A stretch of 22,610 nt of DNA from Candidatus Minthenecus merdequi (GTDB lineage: Bacteria; Bacteroidota; Bacteroidia; Bacteroidales; Paludibacteraceae). The notes beneath the pieces were generated by a model. It saw only the letters and a program-made list of their open reading frames with translations, ran no database searches and was not told where the DNA came from. Shown one piece after another: positions 1 through 10,633 of the stretch. The DNA is taken from positions 1-22,610 of the forward strand of contig JAGHVI010000056.1 in NCBI GenBank assembly GCA_018064385.1, read 5' to 3'. The translations under genes and the position numbers were made by a program. The stretch's first letter is position 1. Each line of letters begins with the position of its first letter.

Positions 1-2627
<2,627 letters not shown>

Positions 2628-2655
2628 ATAAGCATTGTCTTATGTTAAATTCCTA

Positions 2656-2684
2656 TTAAAAGGTAGCCAACAGCCACCTTTTAA
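2656..2684 (-). promoter_or_regulatory. Perfect hairpin between hsdR and fic
   Basis: Arms TTAAAAGGT (2656-2664) and ACCTTTTAA (2676-2684) are exact reverse complements around an 11-base loop. It sits in the 86-base gap between the hsdR stop and the fic start. The stem is A/T-rich and has no clean T run after it, so it may be a weak terminator, an attenuator that lowers fic expression relative to hsdR, or a binding site for a repressor. No TAnnTTTG promoter was seen for fic. Confidence 0.45.
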
Positions 2685-2713
2685 AACGTTTTTAATATTT
2701 GTTAGGTTTTGCA

Positions 2714-5422
2714 TCATGCCGTTTTCCTGCATACCACGAACCTGTAGAGGCTGAGGAGGGCGTTGGCAGCTGCCTCCTTGCTGCCAAAGGCACGGATGAG
2801 CTGTGCGGCACGTGTCTTGTCATCATTGCGTATGTCGCTGATGGTGACAGCACCGTTGCTTGCCACATACTCCACCACCTGCCGCATGACTTCTATCTGC
2901 TGCTGTGTCTTCTCGTCCTGTCGCTGACCGCACCATAGGTTGAAATACTGCATAGCCGTGGCATAGACACTGTCAAGGTGCTCAATCTGGCGGAAAGCGA
3001 AGCGCACGAGCTGTATGATGTTGGTCATCGCAGCCTGCTCCTCACGGGTGGTATGCTTGCGCACTTTGTCAGGGCTGAGCAATGCGTAGGAGTTCCACAG
3101 TCGATTGGGCGAGAAGCGGTTATTTGCCATCTTGAGTTTGTTCTCCAGGTCTTTCAGTATGGTGTATGTCAACGGCTTGCCATCGTTGTTCCAGATGATG
3201 CGGAGTGCCTCGATGTCGTCACAATGGTCGTTGCAATACTGTTCGAAGGCTTCTGTTGCCTCGTGAGCCTCTTCGACCGAGAATCCTCTGCTTATAAGCG
3301 AGTCTTCGCCAGGCATAAGTATCTTGACGAAACCAGCGTTGAGTATGAGCAGGTACTCGCGGGCTTTCGGGCGGTTGACAATGCTGCCCACCAACCCTTT
3401 GCGCTCAAGGTTCGGCTGATTGATGTCAACGTAAGGAGGCAGCAGATTCTGGTCAAGACCCGTGAAGATGGCAGACGACAATTCGCGCATGTCGATAGTC
3501 GAAAGACGCATGAACTCGTTGCGCTGCTCGTCCGAGGCTTTGCTGTAGATACGTGCCAGTCGTGATGCCAGCAGGCGCAGATATTGGTCAGAAACATTTC
3601 CGTAAGTTATCAGTTCGAGCAGCCGCCTGAGTGTCATCGTCTCGTGCGTTTCGTCTGTGCCTGATGTCGGGATATGTTTCTCGTGTTCTGTCACTCCAAC
3701 GGCGTCAACAAGGTAGAAAAAGTCCTTCGAGAATGCGTTTGGTGTGACGTTGCGCAGCTGCTCGTCGCCGATGGTGCGTACACCTCGTCCTTTCATCTGC
3801 ACATAGAGAGGCTGCGACTGGACGTCACGCATAAACATCACAACCTCAAGCGGTTTGACATCTGTTCCCGTAGCCACCAGTGTGCAAGTCACGGCTATGC
3901 GGAACTCACGGTCGTTGCGGAAATGGCGTATCAGTTCGTTGCTGTCGCCTGCGCTGTAGGTAATCTTCTGCACGAAAGGGTCGTCTGGGGCAGTATGACC
4001 GAAGACTTCACGGGCTATGTTCACAATATTGGTGGCATGAGCCTCGTTCAGCGCAAAAATGAGCGTCTTGGGCAGACAGTCCATCATCGGCTCACGCTGC
4101 GGGTCGGTGAACATCTCTGTATAGACGCTGTCGCGGTAGGTTTCGAGAACAAGTTTTATCTGAGCAGGATTGACGATGCTGCGATTAAGTTCCTCTCTGG
4201 TGTATTGACTTGTCTCTTTCTGGCTGATTGTCTCGACCTTGCCTGTATAGCATGTCACCTGCCGTAGTGTGTCACCTTGGCGGATGGCACCTCCGTTTTC
4301 GGTTGCCTCGGTTTTGATGCGATAGATGCGGCAATCAACGTTCACACCATCGACTATGCTTTTTTCGAGAGTGTAGTTGACTATGCGGTTGTTGTTGAAG
4401 AACGCCATCGTCTCAGGCACAGGAGTGGCAGTGAGGCCAATCAAACGAGCTGTCGTGAAATAGTCAAGCACCTTCTTCCAGTTGCCGTAGATGCTGCGAT
4501 GACACTCATCGATGATGATGAGGTCAAAGAAATCCTTCGGCAATGTTGGATTGTCTGGCAGTTCTATAGGTTTGTTATATTCTTCGTCTTCGCTTTCGTC
4601 ATCGTTGACAGTCTCGCCTTTCAGCAGCGAGAAAAGGCGCTGGATAGTGGAAATCACCACATTGCTGTCCTGTGGAATCTCGGAAGATTTGAGACGGTTG
4701 ACTGTAAAAATATTATTGAAGGGGTCGCCAGTTTCAGTAAGGCGGAACATTCCGAACTCGCCTTCGGCCTGTTTTCCGAGGTTGTTGCGGTCAACGAGGA
4801 AGAGAATCCGTCTGAAAGGGGTATATGCAAGGAAGCGATATGCCACCATACATGCCGTGAAGGTTTTGCCTGCACCTGTGGCAAGCACCATCAGGGCACG
4901 GTTCTGCCCCGCACGGAAGGAACTTTCGAGCTGTGTGATAGCCTCGAACTGACATTCACGCAGACCTTTCCGTCTCAATGCAGGAAGGCCTGCAAACGGG
5001 TCGTCAATGCCGAGCATTCTTGACAGTTCCTTTGGTGTATAGATGCGATTCAACAACGACAAAGAGCCATTTTCATCCCTGAAATCACGGAAATAAGTAT
5101 CTTCGCCGTTAGACTGAAAGGCAAAAGGGAGAGGTTTCCGCCACGTCTGATAACACCCTGGAACAGCATGGGCATACATAGCTGTCTGCTCGCAAACAAT
5201 GTCAGAAGTTACGTCAATCTCCGCACGTTTCGCTTCAAGTACACCAATGGCTTTTCCATTGATAAACAGAAGATAATCTGCCTCATGATTGTCTTTCATA
5301 AGACCTTCACGAATGGCTGCTGCCGTAATTGCAGGGGAATAGGAATCCCTGTCAACCACCTGCCATCCGGCATCTTCGAACATCTGGTCTATCTTGACTC
5401 TTGCTTTATCCTCTGGTGTCAT
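2714..5422 (-). CDS. hsdR: Type I restriction enzyme, ATP-dependent nuclease/translocase subunit (HsdR)
   Basis: Motor and cutting subunit of the type I complex, 902 aa. It pulls unmethylated DNA by ATP hydrolysis and cleaves at a distance. The N-terminal nuclease has the PD-(D/E)xK pattern D49...E63-A-K65. The helicase core has Walker A ATGAGKT (181-187), Walker B DECHR (305-309), LTATP (330-334), VATGTD (516-521) and the arginine-finger motif QMKGRGVR (542-549). The C-terminal ~180 residues look like the EcoEI-type R-subunit C-domain that docks on HsdM/HsdS. All key residues are present, so the gene appears functional. It is first in the hsdR-fic-hsdM order. G+C is about 52% at 3421-3480, higher than flanking serC and ispG. 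No convincing Bacteroidota promoter was found in the bases before the ATG. Confidence 0.96.
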   Translation of the reverse strand: MTPEDKARVKIDQMFEDAGWQVVDRDSYSPAITAAAIREGLMKDNHEADYLLFINGKAIGVLEAKRAEIDVTSDIVCEQTAMYAHAVPGCYQTWRKPLPFAFQSNGEDTYFRDFRDENGSLSLLNRIYTPKELSRMLGIDDPFAGLPALRRKGLRECQFEAITQLESSFRAGQNRALMVLATGAGKTFTACMVAYRFLAYTPFRRILFLVDRNNLGKQAEGEFGMFRLTETGDPFNNIFTVNRLKSSEIPQDSNVVISTIQRLFSLLKGETVNDDESEDEEYNKPIELPDNPTLPKDFFDLIIIDECHRSIYGNWKKVLDYFTTARLIGLTATPVPETMAFFNNNRIVNYTLEKSIVDGVNVDCRIYRIKTEATENGGAIRQGDTLRQVTCYTGKVETISQKETSQYTREELNRSIVNPAQIKLVLETYRDSVYTEMFTDPQREPMMDCLPKTLIFALNEAHATNIVNIAREVFGHTAPDDPFVQKITYSAGDSNELIRHFRNDREFRIAVTCTLVATGTDVKPLEVVMFMRDVQSQPLYVQMKGRGVRTIGDEQLRNVTPNAFSKDFFYLVDAVGVTEHEKHIPTSGTDETHETMTLRRLLELITYGNVSDQYLRLLASRLARIYSKASDEQRNEFMRLSTIDMRELSSAIFTGLDQNLLPPYVDINQPNLERKGLVGSIVNRPKAREYLLILNAGFVKILMPGEDSLISRGFSVEEAHEATEAFEQYCNDHCDDIEALRIIWNNDGKPLTYTILKDLENKLKMANNRFSPNRLWNSYALLSPDKVRKHTTREEQAAMTNIIQLVRFAFRQIEHLDSVYATAMQYFNLWCGQRQDEKTQQQIEVMRQVVEYVASNGAVTISDIRNDDKTRAAQLIRAFGSKEAAANALLSLYRFVVCRKTA

Positions 5423-5470
5423 ATTCTTTAATACCCTATGTCAAACAACGATGAATTTATAGAGTTATGA

Positions 5471-5508
5471 AAGAGGCGATTGCTTGTAAATTAAAACAAT
5501 CGCCTCTT
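5471..5508 (-). terminator. Strong inverted repeat after serC
   Basis: AAGAGGCGATTG (5471-5482) and CAATCGCCTCTT (5497-5508) form a perfect 12-bp stem with a 14-base A/T-rich loop. It lies about 94 bases after the serC stop and before hsdR, so it most likely ends the serC transcript. The T run on the minus strand is poor. Smaller dyads follow within the same 179-base gap: GTAAC-A-GTTAC at 5509-5519 and GCTCG-TAA-CGAGC at about 5538-5550. Confidence 0.7.
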
Positions 5509-5601
5509 GTAACAGTTACAACTTCAAACGTTTCAGTGCTCGTAACGAGCTGGTTCAAAGGTGTACTTTATCCGAATGCTTAAAACTGTAAGTAGTTTAT
5601 A

Positions 5602-6699
5602 TTATTTGTGAGCAGCTTCGAAGTCCTGCATACACTTAACGAGAGCCTCAACGTCTTCCTGCGAGCAAGCGTTATAGATAGAAGCACGGAAACCTCCAAC
5701 CGAACGATGACCCTTGATACCTACCATGCCACGCTCTTTAGCAAATTCCATAAAGTCTTTCTCAAGGTCCTGATGTCCCTCAGCCATTACGAAGCAAACG
5801 TTCATAATCGAACGGTCTTCCTTAGCTGCAGTTCCTACGAACAGAGAGTTGCGGTCAATCTCGTTGTAGAGAGTTTCAGCCTTCTTGGTGTTGATTTTGT
5901 TCATAGCCTCAACACCACCCATTTTCTTAACCCACTTCAAGGTCTCGTGCATCACGAAGATAGCGAATACAGGAGGAGTGTTGAACATCGAGATATTCTT
6001 CTCTTCCTCAGCAGCATGAGTACGGTAGTCAACCATTGTAGGAATAGGGTTCATATACTTACGGTCAGTAATCTTGCCGAGCAAATCCTTGCGAACAATA
6101 ACGAAAGTAACACCTGCAGGGCCTACGTTCTTCTGTGCGCCACCATAAATCATAGCGTACTTCTTAACGTCAACCGGACGGCTCATTATATCAGACGACA
6201 TATCAGCGATGAGGTTGATAGGGCAATCCATATCATACTTAATCTCAGTACCGTAGATAGTGTTGTTTGTTGTGATGTGGAAATAGTCAGCATCCGTAGG
6301 GATAGTGTAGTTCTTTGGAATGTAGCTGTAAGTTTTGTCTTCCGAAGAAGCAACTATTACAGTCTCGCCAAAATTTTTAGCCTCTTTTGCAGCCTTCTTT
6401 GCCCACACACCTGTTTGAAGGTAAGCCGCTTTCTTGTTGAGCATGTTTGCTGGAACATGGAAGAACTGAGTCGAAGCACCACCGCCAAGGAAGAGAATCT
6501 CATACTCTTCAGGGATGTTAAGCAGTTCACGCCACAAATCGCGTGTTTCTTTCATTACGCGCTCCCATCCTGGAGTACGGTGAGAAATTTCAAGAAGGCC
6601 AATTCCTGTTCCGTCAAAATCACGGATAGCTTCAATAGTGCTCTCAATAGCCTCTTTAGGCAATACGCAAGGACCTGCGTTAAAGTTGTACTTTTTCAT
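5602..6699 (-). CDS. serC: Phosphoserine aminotransferase
   Basis: PLP enzyme of serine synthesis that converts 3-phosphohydroxypyruvate and glutamate to phosphoserine; the same enzyme acts in PLP synthesis in many bacteria. The protein is 365 aa, close to family length. The start FNAGPCVLP, the phosphate-binding GGGASTQF (72-79) and the Schiff-base lysine K190 in [11 protein letters not shown] are present. It has its own promoter and terminator. In related Bacteroidales serC is usually followed by serA (from memory); here the restriction locus follows instead. Frame, length and motifs leave little doubt. Confidence 0.97.
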   Translation of the reverse strand: MKKYNFNAGPCVLPKEAIESTIEAIRDFDGTGIGLLEISHRTPGWERVMKETRDLWRELLNIPEEYEILFLGGGASTQFFHVPANMLNKKAAYLQTGVWAKKAAKEAKNFGETVIVASSEDKTYSYIPKNYTIPTDADYFHITTNNTIYGTEIKYDMDCPINLIADMSSDIMSRPVDVKKYAMIYGGAQKNVGPAGVTFVIVRKDLLGKITDRKYMNPIPTMVDYRTHAAEEEKNISMFNTPPVFAIFVMHETLKWVKKMGGVEAMNKINTKKAETLYNEIDRNSLFVGTAAKEDRSIMNVCFVMAEGHQDLEKDFMEFAKERGMVGIKGHRSVGGFRASIYNACSQEDVEALVKCMQDFEAAHK

Positions 6700-6736
6700 T
6701 TTATTATATTATTTATGATTGTGCTTTTTCAAGGTG

Positions 6737-6768
6737 CAAAGTTACGCCTTTTTTATGACATCGCCAAA
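6737..6768 (-). promoter_or_regulatory. serC promoter (Bacteroidota -33/-7 type)
   Basis: On the minus strand the -7 box TAACTTTG (6744-6737) is preceded by a 20-base spacer and the -33 box TTTG (6768-6765). Both match the primary Bacteroidota consensus exactly. The expected transcript start lies around 6731, giving a leader of roughly 30 bases before the serC ATG. Confidence 0.8.
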
Positions 6769-6775
6769 TTTTTTC

Positions 6776-8455
6776 CTATTTATTTTCCACAGTTGATGCT
6801 TTTATTATTTCTACCAATTTTTCGATAGCTTTTTTCTCATCAATGTTCTGTTCCACACACACTTTACCTCGGTATAAGGAGACTTTTCCAGCCGCTCCGC
6901 CAATATACCCAAAGTCGGCATCAGCCATCTCGCCAGGACCATTTACTATACATCCCATCACTGCAATTTTGATACCTTTGTATCCTTTCGTTGCAACTTT
7001 TATCTTTCGCACCACACTTTCAAGGTCATATTTCGTTCTCCCACAAGTTGGACAAGTGGTATATTCCGTCTCTGTGATACGCGCCCTTGTGGCTTGCAAT
7101 AGCTGAAATACCATCTCCACTACCCTCTCCTCGCGTATCCTTGCACTACGGCAATAGATGTAAATGCCATCAATCAATCCGTCAATAAGTAGTCCGCCAA
7201 AATCAACGCCAGCCATAACCTGCAACTCCTCCATATCGTCCGTCATATAGATACGAGATGCAATTATCGGATTTTTCAACCCCACTCTGTCCAATTCACT
7301 GATTATAGCCTTCATTTCCCCAGCAAAATTTGGGTTAGCAGGGGCTAGCATAATTGGGACTTCAGGGTTTAGTCGCAATGCCTCTACCGACATTTCGTCA
7401 ATATCTTTCAGTCCACCCAGCATAACAAACCTCGGAGCTGTCATAACTGTATAATCAGCACCCATACCTTCGTTGAATGTTATAACGACAGGCACTTGTC
7501 CACCACCTATTTTATCTATTCTATTACTTTCTCGTCTATGGTACTCGTAAGGATTATAAGGCAAAGCATTTTCACACTGGACATTGACATCCGTTCCACG
7601 ATGGTTTATATATCTGACCATTTTGTCGGCAACAGGAATTTCCGCCTCAGGTTTTTCAGACAACGAAACACGGATTGTGTCGCCAATACCCTCCATAAGC
7701 AGAGTACCAATACCAGCAGCGGATTTCACCCTTCCTTCGTCATCACTTCCAGCCTCGGTAACTCCAAGGTGAATAGGATAATCGTATCCTCGCTGATCCA
7801 TCATGCTGACCAACAGTCTGACTGTATGCACCATCACACGTGCATTCGAAGCTTTGACCGAAAGAACTATATCGTGGAATCCTTCGTCACGAATCATCTC
7901 AATGAACTCAATGCACGACTCGGCAAGTCCACGAGGTGTATCACCGAACTTTGACATTATCCTTGGCGAAAGAGAACCATGATTTACACCAATTCTTATC
8001 GCTGTGTTAAACTTCTTGCAATTCTCGATTATTGGATGTAACTTCTCTTTAATCTTGCGAATTTCGTCGTTCCACTCTTTTTCATTGTAATCACCACGCT
8101 TCCCAGCTACAAAATTTCCTGGATTTATCCTGATTTTCTCGACAACTGTGGCTGCCTCTTCTGCCACATTAGCGTTGAAATGTATATCTGCCACAAGCGG
8201 CACGTCAATGCCTTCAGCCTTCAGTGTGCGTGATATTTCCGCAAGGCTATGCACCTCTTTGACACCCTGTGTGGTGAATCGCACAAATTCGGCTCCTGCA
8301 TTGACACATCTCTTGGTCTGAGCCACAGATGCTACGATGTCGTTAGTATCAACATTAGCCATGGTCTGAATCCTAATAGGATTTTCACCACCAACAACAA
8401 TTTTTCCTATGCGCACCTCTCTGGTTGTACGCCTGTTGTAATCATATATACTCAT
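6776..8455 (-). CDS. ispG: (E)-4-hydroxy-3-methylbut-2-enyl diphosphate synthase, long form
   Basis: Iron-sulfur enzyme of the non-mevalonate isoprenoid pathway that reduces methylerythritol cyclodiphosphate to HMBPP. At 559 aa it is the long, insert-containing form known from Bacteroidota, Chlamydia and plants (the E. coli type is about 370 aa). The N-terminal TIM barrel spans about 10-270, the extra domain about 280-430, and the C-terminal cluster domain carries C468, C471 and C502 with E509 in GCIVNGPGE, the expected 4Fe-4S ligands. It follows the antiporter gene by 6 bases and probably shares its transcript. Products feed undecaprenyl phosphate and the menaquinone side chain. Confidence 0.97.
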   Translation of the reverse strand: MSIYDYNRRTTREVRIGKIVVGGENPIRIQTMANVDTNDIVASVAQTKRCVNAGAEFVRFTTQGVKEVHSLAEISRTLKAEGIDVPLVADIHFNANVAEEAATVVEKIRINPGNFVAGKRGDYNEKEWNDEIRKIKEKLHPIIENCKKFNTAIRIGVNHGSLSPRIMSKFGDTPRGLAESCIEFIEMIRDEGFHDIVLSVKASNARVMVHTVRLLVSMMDQRGYDYPIHLGVTEAGSDDEGRVKSAAGIGTLLMEGIGDTIRVSLSEKPEAEIPVADKMVRYINHRGTDVNVQCENALPYNPYEYHRRESNRIDKIGGGQVPVVITFNEGMGADYTVMTAPRFVMLGGLKDIDEMSVEALRLNPEVPIMLAPANPNFAGEMKAIISELDRVGLKNPIIASRIYMTDDMEELQVMAGVDFGGLLIDGLIDGIYIYCRSARIREERVVEMVFQLLQATRARITETEYTTCPTCGRTKYDLESVVRKIKVATKGYKGIKIAVMGCIVNGPGEMADADFGYIGGAAGKVSLYRGKVCVEQNIDEKKAIEKLVEIIKASTVENK

Positions 8456-8461
8456 TGTAAA

Positions 8462-10483
8462 TTATGAAATTTTCGTTGCACTATACTTGCTCCAACTCTC
8501 GCTGCCCACACTCTGTTGCTGAGGGTAGAAGATAAGGAAGCTACATTTCCGGTTACGGCTGAGAGTCTGAGGAATACGTTCCATACCGGAATTATACGAA
8601 ACAGTAGATTTCCTTGCTGCAATTATCAGCAGAAGGTCACGTTCGGTCATATTGTCAATTAGACTGTTCTGACGCAAATCCTGTTCAACAAACTGGCATT
8701 GTACATTCACAAACATCTGACTCATACCTCTCAGTTCCTGAAGAGTCGCACCCCACGACACAAACTCAACATCCATTTTGGTCCGTTCGGCAATTTTATG
8801 CACCCTATCAAGCCATATCACGAATCCCAACTCATTTTCAGCATTTTCGGGTACTATAACAACAATCTTTCTTAATTCGGACAATTGGTTTCTCAGTCCA
8901 TAAATCATAAAGTTCGTTTCAGTTGTCTCGTCAATCAGTGATTTAATGATTCGTCCATAGAAAGTATCTACAATATTCGCCTTTTGGTGAATACCTACAA
9001 TCAAATCGTTGATATGATGCTCTTTTGCACAAGCAACAGTACACGTAGGGATATTGATATCTGTTCTTATGATAGTGTGCAATCGGTTATCTGTCTCTGC
9101 TGCAATGGTCGAAGCCTGACTGAGAATTTTGTAGCCTTCCTTTATTTCGTTGTCATTTTCGACAATCTTGAGTGCATATAGACTGTCTGAAGAATTATTT
9201 GGCTTCACCAAATTACTAAACTCAACAAGATTACGGACAGTTTGAGGATTGCTTACGGAAATCATCACACGTCCGGTTCCTTTTATCTGTTCTTCGCCTT
9301 GTCCATTGTGCATAACTTTTGCTATTCTGCGAGCACTGCGTTCGGTAACAAACGAACTGACTATTACAGCCACAAGAATCATTACGATTGTTCCATTCAG
9401 TATATTTTTGTCGAATATGCCATAAGACAAGCCGATAGCTACAGCTGCCAAAGCCGCTGCAGCCTTGCTGGAAGTCAAGCCAAAGATTATATCACCTTCG
9501 TCCTTTGTCAATCCGCAACTCCACTCTGTAAGCTTTGCCGCTATATATTTGGACAATAGCGCAATAGCACTCATGACAACCGCTATTTTTATTGCTTCAT
9601 AACCTTGGACAAAACCACTGAGGTCAATCATCATACCAACACTGATAAGGAAAAAAGGAATAAAAAGAGCGTTGCCTACAAAACCAATACGAACCATCAG
9701 TGGCGATGTTGGTTTGACAAACCGATTCAAAACAAGACCAGCAAAAAAAGCACCAAGAATGCCTTCAAGTCCAGCTGCTTGAGCTATCAACGACGAAAGA
9801 AAAACAATAGATAACACATAAATATATTGCGATATTCCATCACCAAAACGCATAAAGAACCATCTTGTCAACAATGGAACGAACAGGAAAAGGAACAGAA
9901 TAAACACCAATGTCATAGTTACCATTCTAAACCAAAAAGACCAACTGTTGTCTGAACCACGCTCGAAACTTGTCACACCTGCAATAATCAGCAACGAAGC
10001 AGTCACGGCAATAATTGTACCAGTGATGACTATGTTTATTGCCTTATTGTCATTGATACCCATCTTTCCAACCACAGGATACGTCAGAAGTGTGTGGCAC
10101 GCCATCATTGCAGACAGCAGTAACGACTGTGCAACATTCATATTCATCAGATAGCCACCACATAAACCCATCAATAACGGTATAAAGAAAGTATATACTC
10201 CAAACAGTATTCCATGACGTTTCTGAAGTTTGAAAGTTTTCAAGTCAACATCCAACCCCACCTGAAACATTATATACAATACACCTACCTTTCCAAACAG
10301 AACAAAACTATGGTCGTTATCTAAGATATTCAGACAATGAGGACCGAGCACAATACCAGCCAAAATCAGACCTATAATCTGAGGAAGATGGATTTTAGTG
10401 CCAAAAGTTGCCAATAAAATTATCAGCAACACCAACAAAAAAATCGATATAGGGTCGGTTAATGGAAGTGGTATAGAAAACAT
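8462..10483 (-). CDS. CPA2-type cation/proton antiporter with cytoplasmic C-terminal domain
   Basis: Integral membrane exchanger of the KefB/NapA (CPA2) fold, 673 aa. Residues about 10-385 hold some 12 membrane segments with family-typical stretches QIIGLILAGIVLGP, FQVGLDVDL and GAFFAGLVLNR. Residues about 400-673 are soluble and appear to contain tandem universal-stress-like folds. The ATG at 10483-10481 is chosen over the GTG two codons earlier because AAGG stands 5-6 bases upstream. The region where related antiporters carry an acidic residue on the transport helix reads GTIIAVT (155-161) with no Asp, so the ion selectivity or even exchange activity is open. Upstream of ispG in a two-gene unit. 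Confidence 0.88.
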   Translation of the reverse strand: MFSIPLPLTDPISIFLLVLLIILLATFGTKIHLPQIIGLILAGIVLGPHCLNILDNDHSFVLFGKVGVLYIMFQVGLDVDLKTFKLQKRHGILFGVYTFFIPLLMGLCGGYLMNMNVAQSLLLSAMMACHTLLTYPVVGKMGINDNKAINIVITGTIIAVTASLLIIAGVTSFERGSDNSWSFWFRMVTMTLVFILFLFLFVPLLTRWFFMRFGDGISQYIYVLSIVFLSSLIAQAAGLEGILGAFFAGLVLNRFVKPTSPLMVRIGFVGNALFIPFFLISVGMMIDLSGFVQGYEAIKIAVVMSAIALLSKYIAAKLTEWSCGLTKDEGDIIFGLTSSKAAAALAAVAIGLSYGIFDKNILNGTIVMILVAVIVSSFVTERSARRIAKVMHNGQGEEQIKGTGRVMISVSNPQTVRNLVEFSNLVKPNNSSDSLYALKIVENDNEIKEGYKILSQASTIAAETDNRLHTIIRTDINIPTCTVACAKEHHINDLIVGIHQKANIVDTFYGRIIKSLIDETTETNFMIYGLRNQLSELRKIVVIVPENAENELGFVIWLDRVHKIAERTKMDVEFVSWGATLQELRGMSQMFVNVQCQFVEQDLRQNSLIDNMTERDLLLIIAARKSTVSYNSGMERIPQTLSRNRKCSFLIFYPQQQSVGSESWSKYSATKIS

Positions 10484-10500
10484 ATTCACCTTAATAGAGC

Positions 10501-10558
10501 CACAAAAAATATGGCTTAATGGCTTAAACTTTTAAACAGCGAAATCCTTAAACTTTTA
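10501..10558. repeat. Short direct repeats upstream of the antiporter gene
   Basis: ATGGCTTA occurs twice in tandem (10511-10518, 10519-10526), and CTTAAACTTTTA occurs twice (10523-10534, 10547-10558) with a 24-base period. They lie in the 150-base gap between the antiporter start and the terminator of the next gene. A degenerate -7-like TATTTTTTG is present on the minus strand at 10511-10503, one base longer than consensus. Possible regulator sites for the antiporter-ispG unit; no regulator can be named. Confidence 0.4.
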
Positions 10559-10565
10559 TAGGAAA

Positions 10566-10597
10566 AAGGGGCTGCTCTCTTTTTCGAGCAACCCCTT
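10566..10597 (-). terminator. Intrinsic terminator of the PpiD-like gene
   Basis: AAGGGGCTGCTC (10566-10577) pairs with GAGCAACCCCTT (10586-10597), with one mismatch, around an 8-base loop. Read on the minus strand the stem is followed by a short T run. It lies about 40 bases after the stop of the isomerase gene, which separates this block from the antiporter-ispG unit. Confidence 0.8.
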
Positions 10598-10633
10598 ATT
10601 GTATTATTTTTGATTTAGGTATGCTCTCACAAA

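Noticed and set aside
2978..5023. Three plus-strand frames of about 195-248 codons opposite hsdR
   Set aside because: Antisense shadows of a G+C-rich gene with all helicase and nuclease motifs in frame on the minus strand.
5608..6828. Long plus-strand open frame (406 codons) opposite serC
   Set aside because: Exact overlap with a well-supported serC on the other strand, no recognisable domain, and the serC motifs and promoter explain the region.
10484..10489. GTG start for the antiporter two codons before the ATG
   Set aside because: The ATG has an AAGG at proper distance; the GTG would fall inside that ribosome site.
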